From Adlercreutzia sp910585575 (GTDB lineage Bacteria > Actinomycetota > Coriobacteriia > Coriobacteriales > Eggerthellaceae), in assembly GCF_951801035.1 (NCBI RefSeq), contig NZ_CATOKT010000002.1: 64,000 nucleotides of DNA; one strand, 5' to 3'. This document shows, piece after piece, positions 45,228 to 54,985 of the stretch; within the stretch, counting starts at the first letter, position 1; each line of letters begins with the position of its first letter. The notes beneath the pieces were generated by a model, which did no database searches, was not told the origin of the DNA, and worked only from the letters and a program-made list of their open reading frames with translations. Position numbers and translations under genes: made by a program.

Positions 45228-45425
45228 ATGAACGACCAAGAGCGCTTGGCGCGGTTCGAGGGGGTGCTGGCTGATTTGGTTGCGGAGAACGCGCTGGTGC
45301 TTCAGCAGCTTGAGACTTTGCGAGCTCAGGGGAAGGTGAAGACGGCCACTTATCAGCAGCTGACGGCACGGAAATTGGCGCTGAAGTCGACGCTTGCGCT
45401 CTTCGAGGAGCGGGGTCTGCTGTGA
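45228..45425 (+). CDS. 65-residue helical protein coupled to the Lhr-type helicase
   Basis: The ORF starts ATG behind CAGGAAAGGG and encodes an Ala/Leu/Glu-rich helical protein (ERLARFEGVLADL, TYQQLTARKLALKSTL). It has no family I recognise. Its TGA overlaps the GTG of the helicase (GTGA), so it is co-translated and may be a small partner of that helicase. Confidence 0.7.
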   Translation: MNDQERLARFEGVLADLVAENALVLQQLETLRAQGKVKTATYQQLTARKLALKSTLALFEERGLL

Positions 45426-48400
45426 GTGCGGCTGGCAACAACGGTATGAGCGGCTTCTCCGCGGCTGCGCGGCGATGGTTCGCCGAGGCGTTCGGCGCAC
45501 CTACGGCAGTGCAGGAGCGGGCGTGGAAGACCATTGCGGCGGGTGATAACGCGCTCGTTATCGCGCCTACGGGTTCGGGCAAGACCCTGGCAGCGTTTCT
45601 GTGGGCCATCGATCGGCTCATGGCCGAGAAGGCGGCAGCCATGACGGCGGGCGAGAAGTGGGCTCCTGGCGCGCGGGTGCTCTACGTGTCGCCCCTGAAG
45701 GCTCTGGGGGCCGACGTCGACCGCAACCTGCAGGGACCGCTTTCGGCTTTGTCTGCGCTGGCAGCTGAAGAGGCGGCCGTGATGGGCGGCAAGGCGCCCG
45801 AGGTGCGCACCGCTATGCGCACGGGGGACACCACGCCCGACGAGCGTCGGAAGATAGTGCGCAATCCACCGGACATCCTCATCACCACGCCGGAATCGCT
45901 CTACCTCATGCTGACTTCCCAGGCGCGGGAAGTGCTTCGCTCGGTGGAGACGGTCATTGTGGACGAGGTCCACGCCTTGGCGGGCGACAAGCGCGGGGCG
46001 CATCTTTCGCTTTCGCTGGAGCGCCTGGATGATCTGCTGGAGCAGCCCGCCCAGCGCGTGGGCCTTTCGGCGACGGTGCGCCCTCGCGAAGTAGTGGCGC
46101 AGTTTTTGGGCGGCTGTCATCCGGTGACGGTGGTGGCCGAGGAGGCTCCTCCCTCCCTCGATCTTTCGGTGCGTGTGCCCGTACGGGATATGACGGCGGC
46201 GCCAGCTTTCGAGGGTTTTGCGGGGGCGGGCGACGGGACGCGGGTGCGCGGCGCGGGGCCACGGCGCGCTGCCGTCGAGAACGCCTGGAAGTCCGATCGG
46301 GCCTTGCGCGCGGTCATGGCGGCAGAAGAGGGGAAGGGCCCCGCGCCCCATCCCGACAGCCGCCTGGGGTCATCTTCCATTTGGCCGCACATCGAGGCGG
46401 CTATTCTCGACGAAGTGCTGGCCCATCGCTCCACCATCGTGTTCGTGAACTCCCGTGGGCTGTGTGAGAAGCTGACGGCCCGTTTGAACGAGCTGTACGC
46501 TAAGCGCTTGGGGCTCAATGCGCCCCATGCCGAGAGCGCTGGTTATTGGGCGGCTGCGGGAAGTTCAGGGGCGCCGGGCGAGGGTGATGCCGGCGGCGCG
46601 GCTGTCGATCAAGGTGCGCGGTCGGCGGAAGTGCGCGGCGTGCGCACGGGGGCTGACCCGATGGCGGCTGCTCCTGGGGCGGCCTTCCGCTCCGATATCG
46701 GATCCACCACCAAGCTGGTCACGGAGCCTTCGGTGCTTATTGCGAAAGCGCACCACGGATCGGTGTCCAAAGAGAAGCGCTTGCAGGTGGAGCGCGAGCT
46801 GAAAAGCGGCGATCTTCCCTGCGTGGTGGCCACCTCCAGTTTGGAGTTGGGCATCGATATGGGCGCCATCGACCTGGTCATTCAAGTGGCGGCGCCCTAT
46901 TCGGTGGCCAGTGGCCTGCAACGGGTCGGTCGCGCGAACCACCAAGTGGGCGGCCGCTCGGTGGGCATTATGTACCCCCGCACCCGCGTAGAGGTCATCG
47001 ATGCGGCTGTTATGGCCGAAGGCATGGAGGCCGGTGCCATTGAGGCCACGCGCCTGGTGGAAAACGCGCTGGACGTGCTGGCGCAGCAGACGGTGGCCGC
47101 GGTCTCTATGGTTCCCGATGGCCTTGCGGCCGATGTGTGGCTGGCCACGGTGCGTCGCTCGGCCTGCTACGCCGACTTGCCTCGGCGCTCCTTCGAAGGC
47201 GTCCTCGCTATGCTGGCGGGGCGCTACGGTTCCGGCGAGATCGCCGAGTTCGCGCCGCGCCTTCTGCGGGATCGCGAGACGGGGCTTTTGAAGCCGCGCC
47301 CCGGCTCCCAGCGCTTAGCCGTCACGGCGGCGGGCACTATTCCCGACCGTGGCATGTTCTCGGTGGTGCTGCCCGAAGGCGACGCCCGACAGGGGCGTCG
47401 GCGCGTGGGGGAGCTGGACGAGGAGATGGTGATGGAGTCCCGGGTGGGCGACATCATCGCCCTGGGCACTAGTACCTGGCGCATCAAGGAAATCGGCGCC
47501 GATCGCGTCATAGTGGAAGCGGCTCCGGGTCGGGCGGCGCGGTTGCCGTTCTGGCATGGCGAGGCGGTAGGGCGTCCCTACGAGACGGGGCGGGCCCGCG
47601 GCGCCTTCGTGCGGGCTCTCGACGCCGGGGTGCCTTCTCGCGGCGAAGAGGCTGAGGAGTCGTTGACCCCGACTTTGAGCGAGCGGTTGCAGGCGGACGG
47701 TCTCGATGCCAGCGCACGAAACAACCTGGCGGCCCTGGTAGACGCCCAGCGTTCGTGTACGGGGGTGGTGCCTACCGATCACACGCTTGTTATCGAACAG
47801 TGCGCCGACGAGACGGGGGATTGGCGGGTCGTTCTCCATTCCCCGTTTGGGCGTCGCGTGCACGAGCCGTGGGCCTTGGCCGTGGCCCATCGCATCAACA
47901 GCACGTTGGGCTATGACCCGCAGGCCGTAGCGGCCGATGACGGCATCGTGCTGCGTGTGCCCATGGGGGAAGAGGCCCTACCCGGTGCTGAGCTGTTCTT
48001 GTTCGACCCCGATGAGCTGGAAGCTGTGGTGCGGGATCGGGTGGGGTACACTGCCCTGTTCGCGGCCCGTTTTCGCGAGTGCGCGGCTCGCGCGCTGCTT
48101 ATGTCGCCGACGGCGCCCGGCAAGCGGGCCCCGTTGTGGCAGCAGCGTTTGAAGGGCGGCCAGCTTTTGGAGGCCGCGCGCCAGGAGGAGGATTTCCCCA
48201 TCATTTTAGAGGCGCTGCGCGAGTGCCTGCAGGATGTATTTGATCTGCCAGCCCTGCGTGAGGTGATGACGGGATTAGCCGCAGGCGCCATTAAAACAGT
48301 GGAGGCCCAAACGGCGGTGCCGTCGCCGTTCGCCGCGCCCTTGGTCTTCGGCTATTTGGGCGAGCATCTCTACGAAGGCGATTTGCCCCACGCCGAGCGT

Positions 48401-50710
48401 CAGGCCTCCCTGTTGGCGGTAGATCCAGCGCTGCTTGCCGAGCTGCTGGGATCCGGATCGGTGGAGGAAGTGCTTGACCCCTCGGTGGTAGCCCAGGTTC
48501 AGGCCGAGCTTCAGCGCACAGCCCTTAGCTGGCAGGTGAGGGGTGCTGAGGGAGTGGCTGACCTATTGCGTGAACTGGGGCCTCTTTCAGTGGAGGAGGT
48601 GGCCGCGCGGCTTCAGCGCGCCGATGGGTCCGACCCTGCGGTGTTGGGCGGGACGGCGGATTTGGCGTCGACTGACGATGGCGCCGGTGCCTCCGTGTCC
48701 CTTGTGGAGGCGGAAGGCCTTCTTCGGGACCTCGAAGCTGAACATCGGGCCTTTCCAGCGGCTGTGGCCGGGTGCACCCGATGGGTAGCGGCCGATGATG
48801 GGCCGCGCTTAAGCGCTGCCTTGGGCGTCAAGGTTCCTTCCTGGGCCGAGGGGCCGATGAAGCGGCGCTTTCCGTTTGACGGCTTGCTGGCACGATTCGC
48901 GCGCACGCGCACTCCCTTTGCAACCAGCGAGGCAGCGGAGAGCTTTGGGATCGGCGCAGCGCTTGTGCAGGAAGCACTCGAGCGTTTGACGGCCGAGGGA
49001 CAGCTTCTTCGGCTGGGGTCCGACCGCTGGGTCGATGCCGGCGTGCTTCGTCGCTTGCGGGCCCGTTCGCTGGCTAAGGCGCAGGAGGCTGTCAAGCCTG
49101 TGGCACCCGCGGTCTTCGAGCGCTTTTTGCTGCGTCGGCAAGAGGTTGCCAGCGTGGAGGAGGGCGCTCTGCGGGGCGTCGAGGGCGTGGCGGTGGTGAT
49201 CGCCCAGTTCGAGGGCGTGTACCTGCCGCCGGCATTTTGGGAGGCCGTCGTGTTTCCCGCTCGCGTGATTGATTATCGGCCTGCTTACTTAGACGAGCTT
49301 CTGTCGTCCGAGGAGGTGCTGTGGGCGGCGCGCGGCGCGGATGGTCAGGGGCGGGCATCGTTCGATGTGGCTTTCTTTCCCACGGATTCGCCCTTGGCGC
49401 CGTTGCCGTGGGATGCGGCTTTAGGCTTGGCCGAAGAGGGCTCGGCAGAGCCGGGGATCGATATGACGGAAGAAACGGGGGCCGCGCCTGTCGGTGCGCC
49501 AGGCGCGGATGGAGAGACAGGCGCTCGTTCAGATACCACTGACGATTCGACGCCGCTGCGGTTCGTGATTCGCTGCGTGCTGGCCATGCAGGGCCCGCTT
49601 TCTTTCCGAGCGCTCGTCGAGGCGGCGCAGCGACGCCTGGGCGGCTCCGCGCTTCTCGAGCGCGAGGTGGCCGACGCTCTTGGAGCGTTGGTGCGCGAGG
49701 GTATCGTTGCCAGCGACAGCTTCGCCTTCCCGCGGGCTGGCGGGACGGCCCAGCCGCCCGTGGCGCGTTCCGGCGGTCAGACGCCCCCGCCTTCGCGCCG
49801 CGCGACCAGTCGCCGCGGGCGTTCGCTGCGCTCGGAAATGCGTCGCCAGGCCCGGGCGACGGTTGTGGCGCGTCAGGGGGCCGCTGCCGCCTTCGATGGA
49901 GCCCTGGCGGGTCGCTGGATGCTCTTGGCGCCCGCGGAGGCATCGAGCACGGTACAGGCTGTGGCGCTCGTTGAGTCGCTGCTTGATCGCTACGGCATCA
50001 TCACGCGCGATATTGCGTTGCAGGGCGGCGTTCCCGGCGGTTTGTCGACGCTCTATCCCGTGCTGCGCGCCATGGAGGACGCCGGCGAGCTGACCCGCGG
50101 CCACTTCGTGGAAGGTCTGGGGCCGGCGCAGTTTGCCGCGCGGGAGACGGTAGAAGTGCTGAGACGCATGGCTGACGAAGTCGAAAGCACGGCCGAGCGC
50201 GGAGCCGTCCCTGTGGTTGTGGTGGCGGCCGACGACCCTGCCTGCCTTTACGGTGCGGGCCTTCCGTGGCCCCCAGTAGTCGAACTCGGCAGTGAGAGCC
50301 TCGAGGCAAGCGGGACGTCGGAGGTGGTTGTCGAGGAAGCCGCGGGGGACCAGAAGCCAGGAGTTCGGGCGGCGTCGGATTCGCTTGCGCTTACCGTGCG
50401 GCCGAGCCGCCGCGAAGGCTCCCTGGTGGTGCTCGCTGCAGGAGCGCCCGTGCTTTGGGCGGCGCCGCGCCTCAAGGGGCTGGTGACCTTCACCGAGGAC
50501 GAGGCGATGCTGGCAGATGCGGTGGCAGCCCTTAAAGATCAGGTGCTGGCCGCCCTCAAACGCGAGGGTGCCGAGGCGTCGCGCAAGAAGATTGTCGTGG
50601 AAACCTGCAACGGCGTCGACGTGCTGGCCACACCCGTGGCCGCCCTGCTCCAGCAGGCGGGGTTCGCTCGTCTGCCGAATGGGATGCGCCTGTACGCCAG
50701 TCCGTTCTAG
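45422..50710 (+). CDS. lhr: Lhr-type large ATP-dependent helicase
   Basis: This 1762-residue SF2 helicase has Q-like start AFGAPTAVQERAW, motif I APTGSGKTLAA, DEVH box (IVDEVHALAGDKRG), SAT-type motif LSATVRP, and helicase motif VI QRVGRANH after SLELGIDMGAID. Beyond the Lhr core it has a winged-helix/beta-barrel part and a very long C-terminal region with internal low-complexity segments (SRRATSRRGRS near 1480). Actinobacterial Lhr acts in mitomycin-damage repair. Length is typical of Lhr in this phylum. The start is GTG. Confidence 0.93.
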   Translation: MSAAGNNGMSGFSAAARRWFAEAFGAPTAVQERAWKTIAAGDNALVIAPTGSGKTLAAFLWAIDRLMAEKAAAMTAGEKWAPGARVLYVSPLKALGADVDRNLQGPLSALSALAAEEAAVMGGKAPEVRTAMRTGDTTPDERRKIVRNPPDILITTPESLYLMLTSQAREVLRSVETVIVDEVHALAGDKRGAHLSLSLERLDDLLEQPAQRVGLSATVRPREVVAQFLGGCHPVTVVAEEAPPSLDLSVRVPVRDMTAAPAFEGFAGAGDGTRVRGAGPRRAAVENAWKSDRALRAVMAAEEGKGPAPHPDSRLGSSSIWPHIEAAILDEVLAHRSTIVFVNSRGLCEKLTARLNELYAKRLGLNAPHAESAGYWAAAGSSGAPGEGDAGGAAVDQGARSAEVRGVRTGADPMAAAPGAAFRSDIGSTTKLVTEPSVLIAKAHHGSVSKEKRLQVERELKSGDLPCVVATSSLELGIDMGAIDLVIQVAAPYSVASGLQRVGRANHQVGGRSVGIMYPRTRVEVIDAAVMAEGMEAGAIEATRLVENALDVLAQQTVAAVSMVPDGLAADVWLATVRRSACYADLPRRSFEGVLAMLAGRYGSGEIAEFAPRLLRDRETGLLKPRPGSQRLAVTAAGTIPDRGMFSVVLPEGDARQGRRRVGELDEEMVMESRVGDIIALGTSTWRIKEIGADRVIVEAAPGRAARLPFWHGEAVGRPYETGRARGAFVRALDAGVPSRGEEAEESLTPTLSERLQADGLDASARNNLAALVDAQRSCTGVVPTDHTLVIEQCADETGDWRVVLHSPFGRRVHEPWALAVAHRINSTLGYDPQAVAADDGIVLRVPMGEEALPGAELFLFDPDELEAVVRDRVGYTALFAARFRECAARALLMSPTAPGKRAPLWQQRLKGGQLLEAARQEEDFPIILEALRECLQDVFDLPALREVMTGLAAGAIKTVEAQTAVPSPFAAPLVFGYLGEHLYEGDLPHAERQASLLAVDPALLAELLGSGSVEEVLDPSVVAQVQAELQRTALSWQVRGAEGVADLLRELGPLSVEEVAARLQRADGSDPAVLGGTADLASTDDGAGASVSLVEAEGLLRDLEAEHRAFPAAVAGCTRWVAADDGPRLSAALGVKVPSWAEGPMKRRFPFDGLLARFARTRTPFATSEAAESFGIGAALVQEALERLTAEGQLLRLGSDRWVDAGVLRRLRARSLAKAQEAVKPVAPAVFERFLLRRQEVASVEEGALRGVEGVAVVIAQFEGVYLPPAFWEAVVFPARVIDYRPAYLDELLSSEEVLWAARGADGQGRASFDVAFFPTDSPLAPLPWDAALGLAEEGSAEPGIDMTEETGAAPVGAPGADGETGARSDTTDDSTPLRFVIRCVLAMQGPLSFRALVEAAQRRLGGSALLEREVADALGALVREGIVASDSFAFPRAGGTAQPPVARSGGQTPPPSRRATSRRGRSLRSEMRRQARATVVARQGAAAAFDGALAGRWMLLAPAEASSTVQAVALVESLLDRYGIITRDIALQGGVPGGLSTLYPVLRAMEDAGELTRGHFVEGLGPAQFAARETVEVLRRMADEVESTAERGAVPVVVVAADDPACLYGAGLPWPPVVELGSESLEASGTSEVVVEEAAGDQKPGVRAASDSLALTVRPSRREGSLVVLAAGAPVLWAAPRLKGLVTFTEDEAMLADAVAALKDQVLAALKREGAEASRKKIVVETCNGVDVLATPVAALLQQAGFARLPNGMRLYASPF

Positions 50711-50809
50711 AGCGGTTTGCAGGCAGTTTCGAGGACGCTGGAACTTCAGCGAGCCGTCGTAGGGAGGCGATTTCGCAAGTAAGCCCACGTACGTGACGGT
50801 AAATGCGAA

Positions 50810-50845
50810 ACGGGCGCCGCGCTTCTCTCGGAGCGCGGCGCCCGT
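50810..50845. terminator. terminator-like stem-loop downstream of lhr
   Basis: ACGGGCGCCGCGCT (50810-50823) pairs with 50832-50845, a 14-bp stem. T-tracts are weak on either side, so strand and efficiency are uncertain. Confidence 0.6.
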
Positions 50846-51194
50846 ATTCGAATATGCCATGAGCTGCGACCCCCTCAAAATCGCAGGAGGCAACGGAGTT
50901 GGTAAAGAAGGAGGGCGATGGCCAGAAAGGAGAGCCATCGCCCGGAACGCCGTTGAGCCGAGCGGACGACGTTCGGTGAAGTCCTGGGCGGGGGCGGAGC
51001 CGGCCTAATCTCAATGGCCCCAAAAAGATCATCCGGTGGGAGACCGCCCCCTGAGGAACGGCGTTTACTATAGGGTGCACACGTCCTGGGGAAAATCGCC
51101 TATCTTCGGTAAAGGCATCACCCTTTTTAGGTAGGAGCAAAAATATCATCTTGACCACGGGCTTTGCTTGCCATCGGTGAGCTGTTTTTACCCG

Positions 51195-51203
51195 TGCTAG
51201 AAT
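51195..51203 (+). promoter_or_regulatory. extended -10 of the polytopic LuxR gene
   Basis: TGCTAGAAT fits TGn plus TAGAAT. It lies about 63 bases before the start codon. The sequence has no good -35 at 17 bases. Confidence 0.45.
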
Positions 51204-51265
51204 CAGGAAGAAGATCCAAGGGGCGTCGCGAACGGCGTCGGTGCGGTATACGAGGGGGCGGAACT

Positions 51266-52753
51266 ATGGCGGGTAGGGCAATACCCAGCTGGGCTGCGGG
51301 CGATCAATCGCCGGCGCCATTTGCGCTGCGCCCGGTTCATGGCGCCCTGGCGGCGTTCGTCTTGACGCTGCCAGCCTATACCCCGACGCTTTCCTACTTC
51401 TCCGAGGCTCCTCAGGCATCGGCCCTCAGCGATGCCTTTCTCTTCGCCCTGCTGCTTGGGGCGCTTCTTGTCGCCGTTCTTATGACCGTCCGGGGGCTGC
51501 AAACGTCTCCCCAGGTTCGCGGGGACGGAATTCTGTCACGCGTGGCGGTGGCAGCCTATGTGGTCGGAATCGCGCTGTTTCTGGTGCTGCTGTTCCAGGG
51601 GCAGCCGGTCCCTCTGCTTGCCATCCTGGCAGGTTTTGTTGCGGGTGCCGCTTTGCCGATGTTGGTGACAACTTGGGCTCGCATGGTGGCTGTGCCGATG
51701 GATCGGGCGCTTTTGCTTTGCGGCTTTGTCGGTGTGGTTGTTTCGTTTCTGGGGTGGGTACTTTCGCTGCTGCCGGTGCATCTGCTGGCGCCGGTGTACG
51801 GCGTGCTCGTGCTGGCGGGCGTGGTACCGCTCTGGGTTGGTGCTCGGGCGCCAGGGATAGACGCCGGGTCTCCTGAGGCCGCTCCCCGGGGAGCCTTGCG
51901 CAACCTGCTTTCAGTGACGTGGTTGCCTTTGCTGGGGCTGGCAGTTTTCGCGTTCATGACGACGGTGATGGCACACAGTGCGTTCGGCGTGGTACGGGCC
52001 ACGTTTTTGAGCGGCGTACTTGCCGCCGTGGTCGTGTTCGGCGTCTGCTTCCTGTGGGGGCGCAAGCCGCTGCTGCCCTGGTGCTACCGCGTGCTTGTTC
52101 CTTTGCTGGGGGCAGTGTTCGTGGTGCTGGGCGCCTTCCCCGCTGGCACGTTCCCGCGCGAGGTGTCCGTGGTGGCGCTGTATCTGTTCTACCTGGTGCT
52201 GGCTATGCTGGGATGCGCTTTGTTTCTGGCGGTGGTACACGCCCGCGAGTTGTCGGCGCGCGTTGCCTTGGGCTTCGGCGTCGGCGTGGTAGCGCTGGCG
52301 GCGTTGGTGGGGTGCATCCTTTCCCAGGTGCTTCAGGTTACGGCCGATTTCTCGCCGTGGCTCACCGTCCTTACCGGCGCGTTCATTGCCGTGCTGCTGG
52401 TGTTTTTGGGACGCACGGCGTGGGACGAGCTGGGTGAATTGCAAGAGGCGCGGGCTGCCGCGGCGGTGGCAGAGGTTGTTCCGGAAAGGACGCCCCTTGC
52501 CGACAGCATTCTGGTCGATTTACCCGTGCGGGTGCCTCTCGAGGCGCGCTGTGCCGCCCTGGCCGAGCGGTTCGGTCTGTCCCCGCGCGAGGCGGAAATC
52601 CTTGGGTACCTGGCGCGCGGTTTCTCTCCTACCTACATTGCCAAGGACCTGGTGCTTTCCGTGAGCACCGTGCGCACTCACGTGCGGAACATTTATCGCA
52701 AGCTGGGCATCGGCAAGCGCGAAGAGCTCATCCACCTGGTGGACGAGGAGTAG
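51266..52753 (+). CDS. polytopic LuxR-type regulator (about 12 TM)
   Basis: The 495-residue protein has about twelve hydrophobic segments over residues 20-395 (MFS-like), then a LuxR HTH (LAERFGLSPREAEILGYLARG; VSTVRTHVRNIYRKLGIGKR, both abbreviated). Such membrane LuxR proteins are numerous in Eggerthellaceae and usually sit next to reductase genes, but no reductase is adjacent here. The start MAGRAIPSW has GAGGGGGCGG upstream. A long upstream in-frame extension lacks support. The ligand is unknown. Confidence 0.85.
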   Translation: MAGRAIPSWAAGDQSPAPFALRPVHGALAAFVLTLPAYTPTLSYFSEAPQASALSDAFLFALLLGALLVAVLMTVRGLQTSPQVRGDGILSRVAVAAYVVGIALFLVLLFQGQPVPLLAILAGFVAGAALPMLVTTWARMVAVPMDRALLLCGFVGVVVSFLGWVLSLLPVHLLAPVYGVLVLAGVVPLWVGARAPGIDAGSPEAAPRGALRNLLSVTWLPLLGLAVFAFMTTVMAHSAFGVVRATFLSGVLAAVVVFGVCFLWGRKPLLPWCYRVLVPLLGAVFVVLGAFPAGTFPREVSVVALYLFYLVLAMLGCALFLAVVHARELSARVALGFGVGVVALAALVGCILSQVLQVTADFSPWLTVLTGAFIAVLLVFLGRTAWDELGELQEARAAAAVAEVVPERTPLADSILVDLPVRVPLEARCAALAERFGLSPREAEILGYLARGFSPTYIAKDLVLSVSTVRTHVRNIYRKLGIGKREELIHLVDEE

Positions 52754-52787
52754 GGAAACGACTCCCTTAAACCACGGTGATGCCAGG

Positions 52788-52815
52788 GCTGCTGGCTTTT
52801 CCAGCGGCAGTTTTT
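52788..52815 (+). terminator. rho-independent terminator of the LuxR gene
   Basis: GCTGCTGG (52788-52795) pairs with CCAGCGGC (52801-52808, one G-U) across a short loop and is followed by AG and five Ts. Confidence 0.7.
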
Positions 52816-52873
52816 GCCGCGCTTGCTGGCAAGTAGGAGTAGGCCCACTGATCTTCTCGTGCACAATGGGGCC

Positions 52874-52972
52874 ATGAAAAAGACAGGGATCAGGCCAGCG
52901 GTCATTGACTTCATTCGGGATGCCGCCCGCGTCTACGGGCTGCGGCGAGCTGCGCGAATGACTGCCTGCTAG
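52874..52972 (+). CDS. possible 32-residue ORF
   Basis: ATG 52874 opens MKKTGIRPAVIDFIRDAARV and ends at TAG 52972, in the 230-base gap between the LuxR gene and the convergent thioesterase. It has the composition of a helical, basic peptide. The ribosome site (ATGGGGCC) is weak. It may be a real small protein, a fragment, or chance. Confidence 0.2.
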   Translation: MKKTGIRPAVIDFIRDAARVYGLRRAARMTAC

Positions 52973-52984
52973 CTGCGGGGCTCA

Positions 52985-53455
52985 TTAAGCTTCTTCCACG
53001 AGCTTCTCGTACTTCTCGAACAAATCGGGGAACGTGCGCTTAAGGCTGACGGGCTTGAAGGTTTCGCGCTCTACCACACAGACGGTGACCAGAGCATCCA
53101 CCAGCGGGGTGGCGCCTTCGCGCAGCAGCGGCTCGCCGGCCTCGTCGGTGCCTGCGGCATCTTCCGCGCGGAACACCTGTTGGCGGTAGACCGTGCGCAT
53201 GGGCAGGTTCTTCGCCACCGAGGTGCGCACGAAGCCCGCTTCGCCGTAGCGCAGCGGCGCTTTGTAGGTGATGTCGATGTGGTAGATGGGGCTCATGTAG
53301 CCCGCCTGCTCGATGCGCTCGTTGTAAGAGAAATCGGCGGCGTTCAGGTAGTCGATGCGCGCGTCCTCGAAGTACAGCAGATAGTTGGCGTGGTACACCA
53401 CCCCCATCATATCGGTCTCGCCGTATCGGACGGTAATGGGGGTGTGCACATGCAT
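52985..53455 (-). CDS. YbgC/4HBT-type acyl-CoA thioesterase
   Basis: The 156-residue hot-dog protein has the catalytic RYGETDMMGVVYHANYLLYF segment (Asp in ETD) and a C-terminal beta region. It hydrolyses acyl-CoA thioesters in the cytoplasm; the chain length is unknown. The start MHVHTPITVRYGETD has GAGGAAAG upstream and is preferred to ATG 53533. Confidence 0.88.
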   Translation of the reverse strand: MHVHTPITVRYGETDMMGVVYHANYLLYFEDARIDYLNAADFSYNERIEQAGYMSPIYHIDITYKAPLRYGEAGFVRTSVAKNLPMRTVYRQQVFRAEDAAGTDEAGEPLLREGATPLVDALVTVCVVERETFKPVSLKRTFPDLFEKYEKLVEEA

Positions 53456-53520
53456 AGCCACGCTCGCTTTCCTCGCTTGGTATTTGCTTCCGATTATAGC
53501 GAAGCATTCCCCGTACATGA

Positions 53521-53548
53521 GATTTGGTCTCAAATTGACGGTTTAGCA
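53521..53548. repeat. single GCGGTTTAGCA-type repeat unit
   Basis: TTGGTCTCAAATTGACGG and TTTAGCAGGA match the first unit of the 57668-57834 and 59210-59374 elements (TTGTTCTGAAAAGTACGG, TTTAGCAGGA). No inverted partner is nearby, so this is a half element between the thioesterase and LuxR genes. Confidence 0.65.
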
Positions 53549-53563
53549 GGAAAGCAGGCCCAT

Positions 53564-54985
53564 TCACCTCTGTTCTACTACAAGTAGATCCAGCAGTTCC
53601 TGCCGTGTGTTGATGCCCACCTTCTCGTAAATGTGTCGCGTGTGGGCTTTCGCTGTACCCTCGGCGATGACCAGCTCCTGGGCCACGCCGGAAAGCGACT
53701 TGCCGCGGGCCAACAGCTCAAGCACCTCGGTTTCACGCGCAGTGAGATGGCGTTCTTCGGCGAGCTCAGCGCAGCGGCGGGTGAGGCGCGTGCGCTCGGT
53801 TTCCTCGGGTGGCCGCTTGCCCAGGAAGACAATGCCCCAGCGTTCCCCAATTTCCCGTTCGTTGAGCACGAGCGCAGCAACAACGGCAATGAGAACGACA
53901 AGAATGACGGCTCCGACGGCCGGTCCCGCTTCTCCTAAAATGCCCGTGTTGCTGAGGAGCCGCGCTTCGGTGTTTCCCACCCAGCTCAGCATCACTAAAG
54001 CCTCTTCGATACCGAAAAGCAGCAGGGCGCTGACGCCGAAGCGCTTGCAAATATCGCAGAAGAACAAGAAGACGAGGGCGCCGAAGAGCGTGGAGCCGAA
54101 GACCACCAGAAAGCTGCCGACGGCCGTGCCGCCCAGGCCAAAGAGCGGAGGCAGCAGCATGCCGAAGCAGATGAGGATGATGGGAGTGCGGTAGAGCGTC
54201 GAGAGAGGGAAGCGGTCCGAGAAGTACCACACCCAGACGAACAAAACGAGCGCGGCGGCCAAGGTGGTAAGGGTGGAATGAGGGCCGATGACGCCGCCCA
54301 GCGCCGGATCGATCTGCGCGACGCAATAGCCCGAGGCGACATCGAAAAGAGCAAGAACCAGGAAGAACTTCCAGGGCACAAGGCGCCGAGCAGCATGCTG
54401 GGGCCGCTCGGCGTCAGGTATGTAACGTCCGTAGGCACGATGGGCCAGGGCAGCGGAAAGCAGCGGCAGGGCAACAAGCGCTCCATAAAGGTACCCATCA
54501 CGGAAGCCCTCCAAAAGATAGGTGAGGGCCACGCCTCCCATGAAGCTGAGGGCGTAGTAGAGTGCAGCGCGTATGGGGTTCAAGCAGCTGTAGATCTCGC
54601 ACCAAAGAAGGATGAGCAATGCCGATCCGGCGCCTGCGGCAACGGCGGCAGGAAGTGCCAGAGTCTGCGCCAGCGCCGGGTTGTCGAGCGCGATCACATT
54701 GGCGGCGCTTGAAAGTCCGAGCAAGAGCGCGATGGCGGGATAGGTGGCGCGCCGCCCCGCAAGAGGAGCAATCTGTTTCGAGAGAAGAGCAATGGCCAAA
54801 GCGAAGATGGCGAGGAACACGTCGTAGAGAAAGTGCCCCACCGCTTCGTTGACGGGAAGGGGCAGAGGGGGATTGGCGTAGGACAGGGACACCCATGCGC
54901 GCCACAAGGCAAACCCAAGAAAGGCGAGGGGCATATCAAGGAGAATCGAAAGAGACTTTCCCTCGGTGGGGGTGCTCTGCAACAC
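53564..54985 (-). CDS. polytopic LuxR-type regulator divergent from the flavin reductase
   Basis: The 473-residue protein has about twelve hydrophobic segments (residues 20-400), then a LuxR HTH (HLTARETEVLELLARGKSLSG; AKAHTRHIYEKVGINTRQELL, abbreviated). The GTG at 54985 is chosen because AAAGGAG lies five bases upstream; GTG 54991 is too close to it. It is transcribed away from a TAT flavin reductase, so it probably senses that enzyme's substrate. No ligand can be named. Confidence 0.87.
   Translation of the reverse strand: MLQSTPTEGKSLSILLDMPLAFLGFALWRAWVSLSYANPPLPLPVNEAVGHFLYDVFLAIFALAIALLSKQIAPLAGRRATYPAIALLLGLSSAANVIALDNPALAQTLALPAAVAAGAGSALLILLWCEIYSCLNPIRAALYYALSFMGGVALTYLLEGFRDGYLYGALVALPLLSAALAHRAYGRYIPDAERPQHAARRLVPWKFFLVLALFDVASGYCVAQIDPALGGVIGPHSTLTTLAAALVLFVWVWYFSDRFPLSTLYRTPIILICFGMLLPPLFGLGGTAVGSFLVVFGSTLFGALVFLFFCDICKRFGVSALLLFGIEEALVMLSWVGNTEARLLSNTGILGEAGPAVGAVILVVLIAVVAALVLNEREIGERWGIVFLGKRPPEETERTRLTRRCAELAEERHLTARETEVLELLARGKSLSGVAQELVIAEGTAKAHTRHIYEKVGINTRQELLDLLVVEQR

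Larger units (their letters stand above)
50711..51265. other. intergenic region after lhr
   Basis: It holds the 50810-50845 stem-loop, a second hairpin GGGCGATGGC / GCCATCGCCC (50913-50922, 50934-50943) and the LuxR promoter near 51195. A 71-residue ORF within has no ribosome site or features and is not called. Confidence 0.5.

Noticed and set aside
50793..51008. 71-residue ORF after lhr
   Set aside because: It spans two hairpins, has no ribosome site and no protein-like features.
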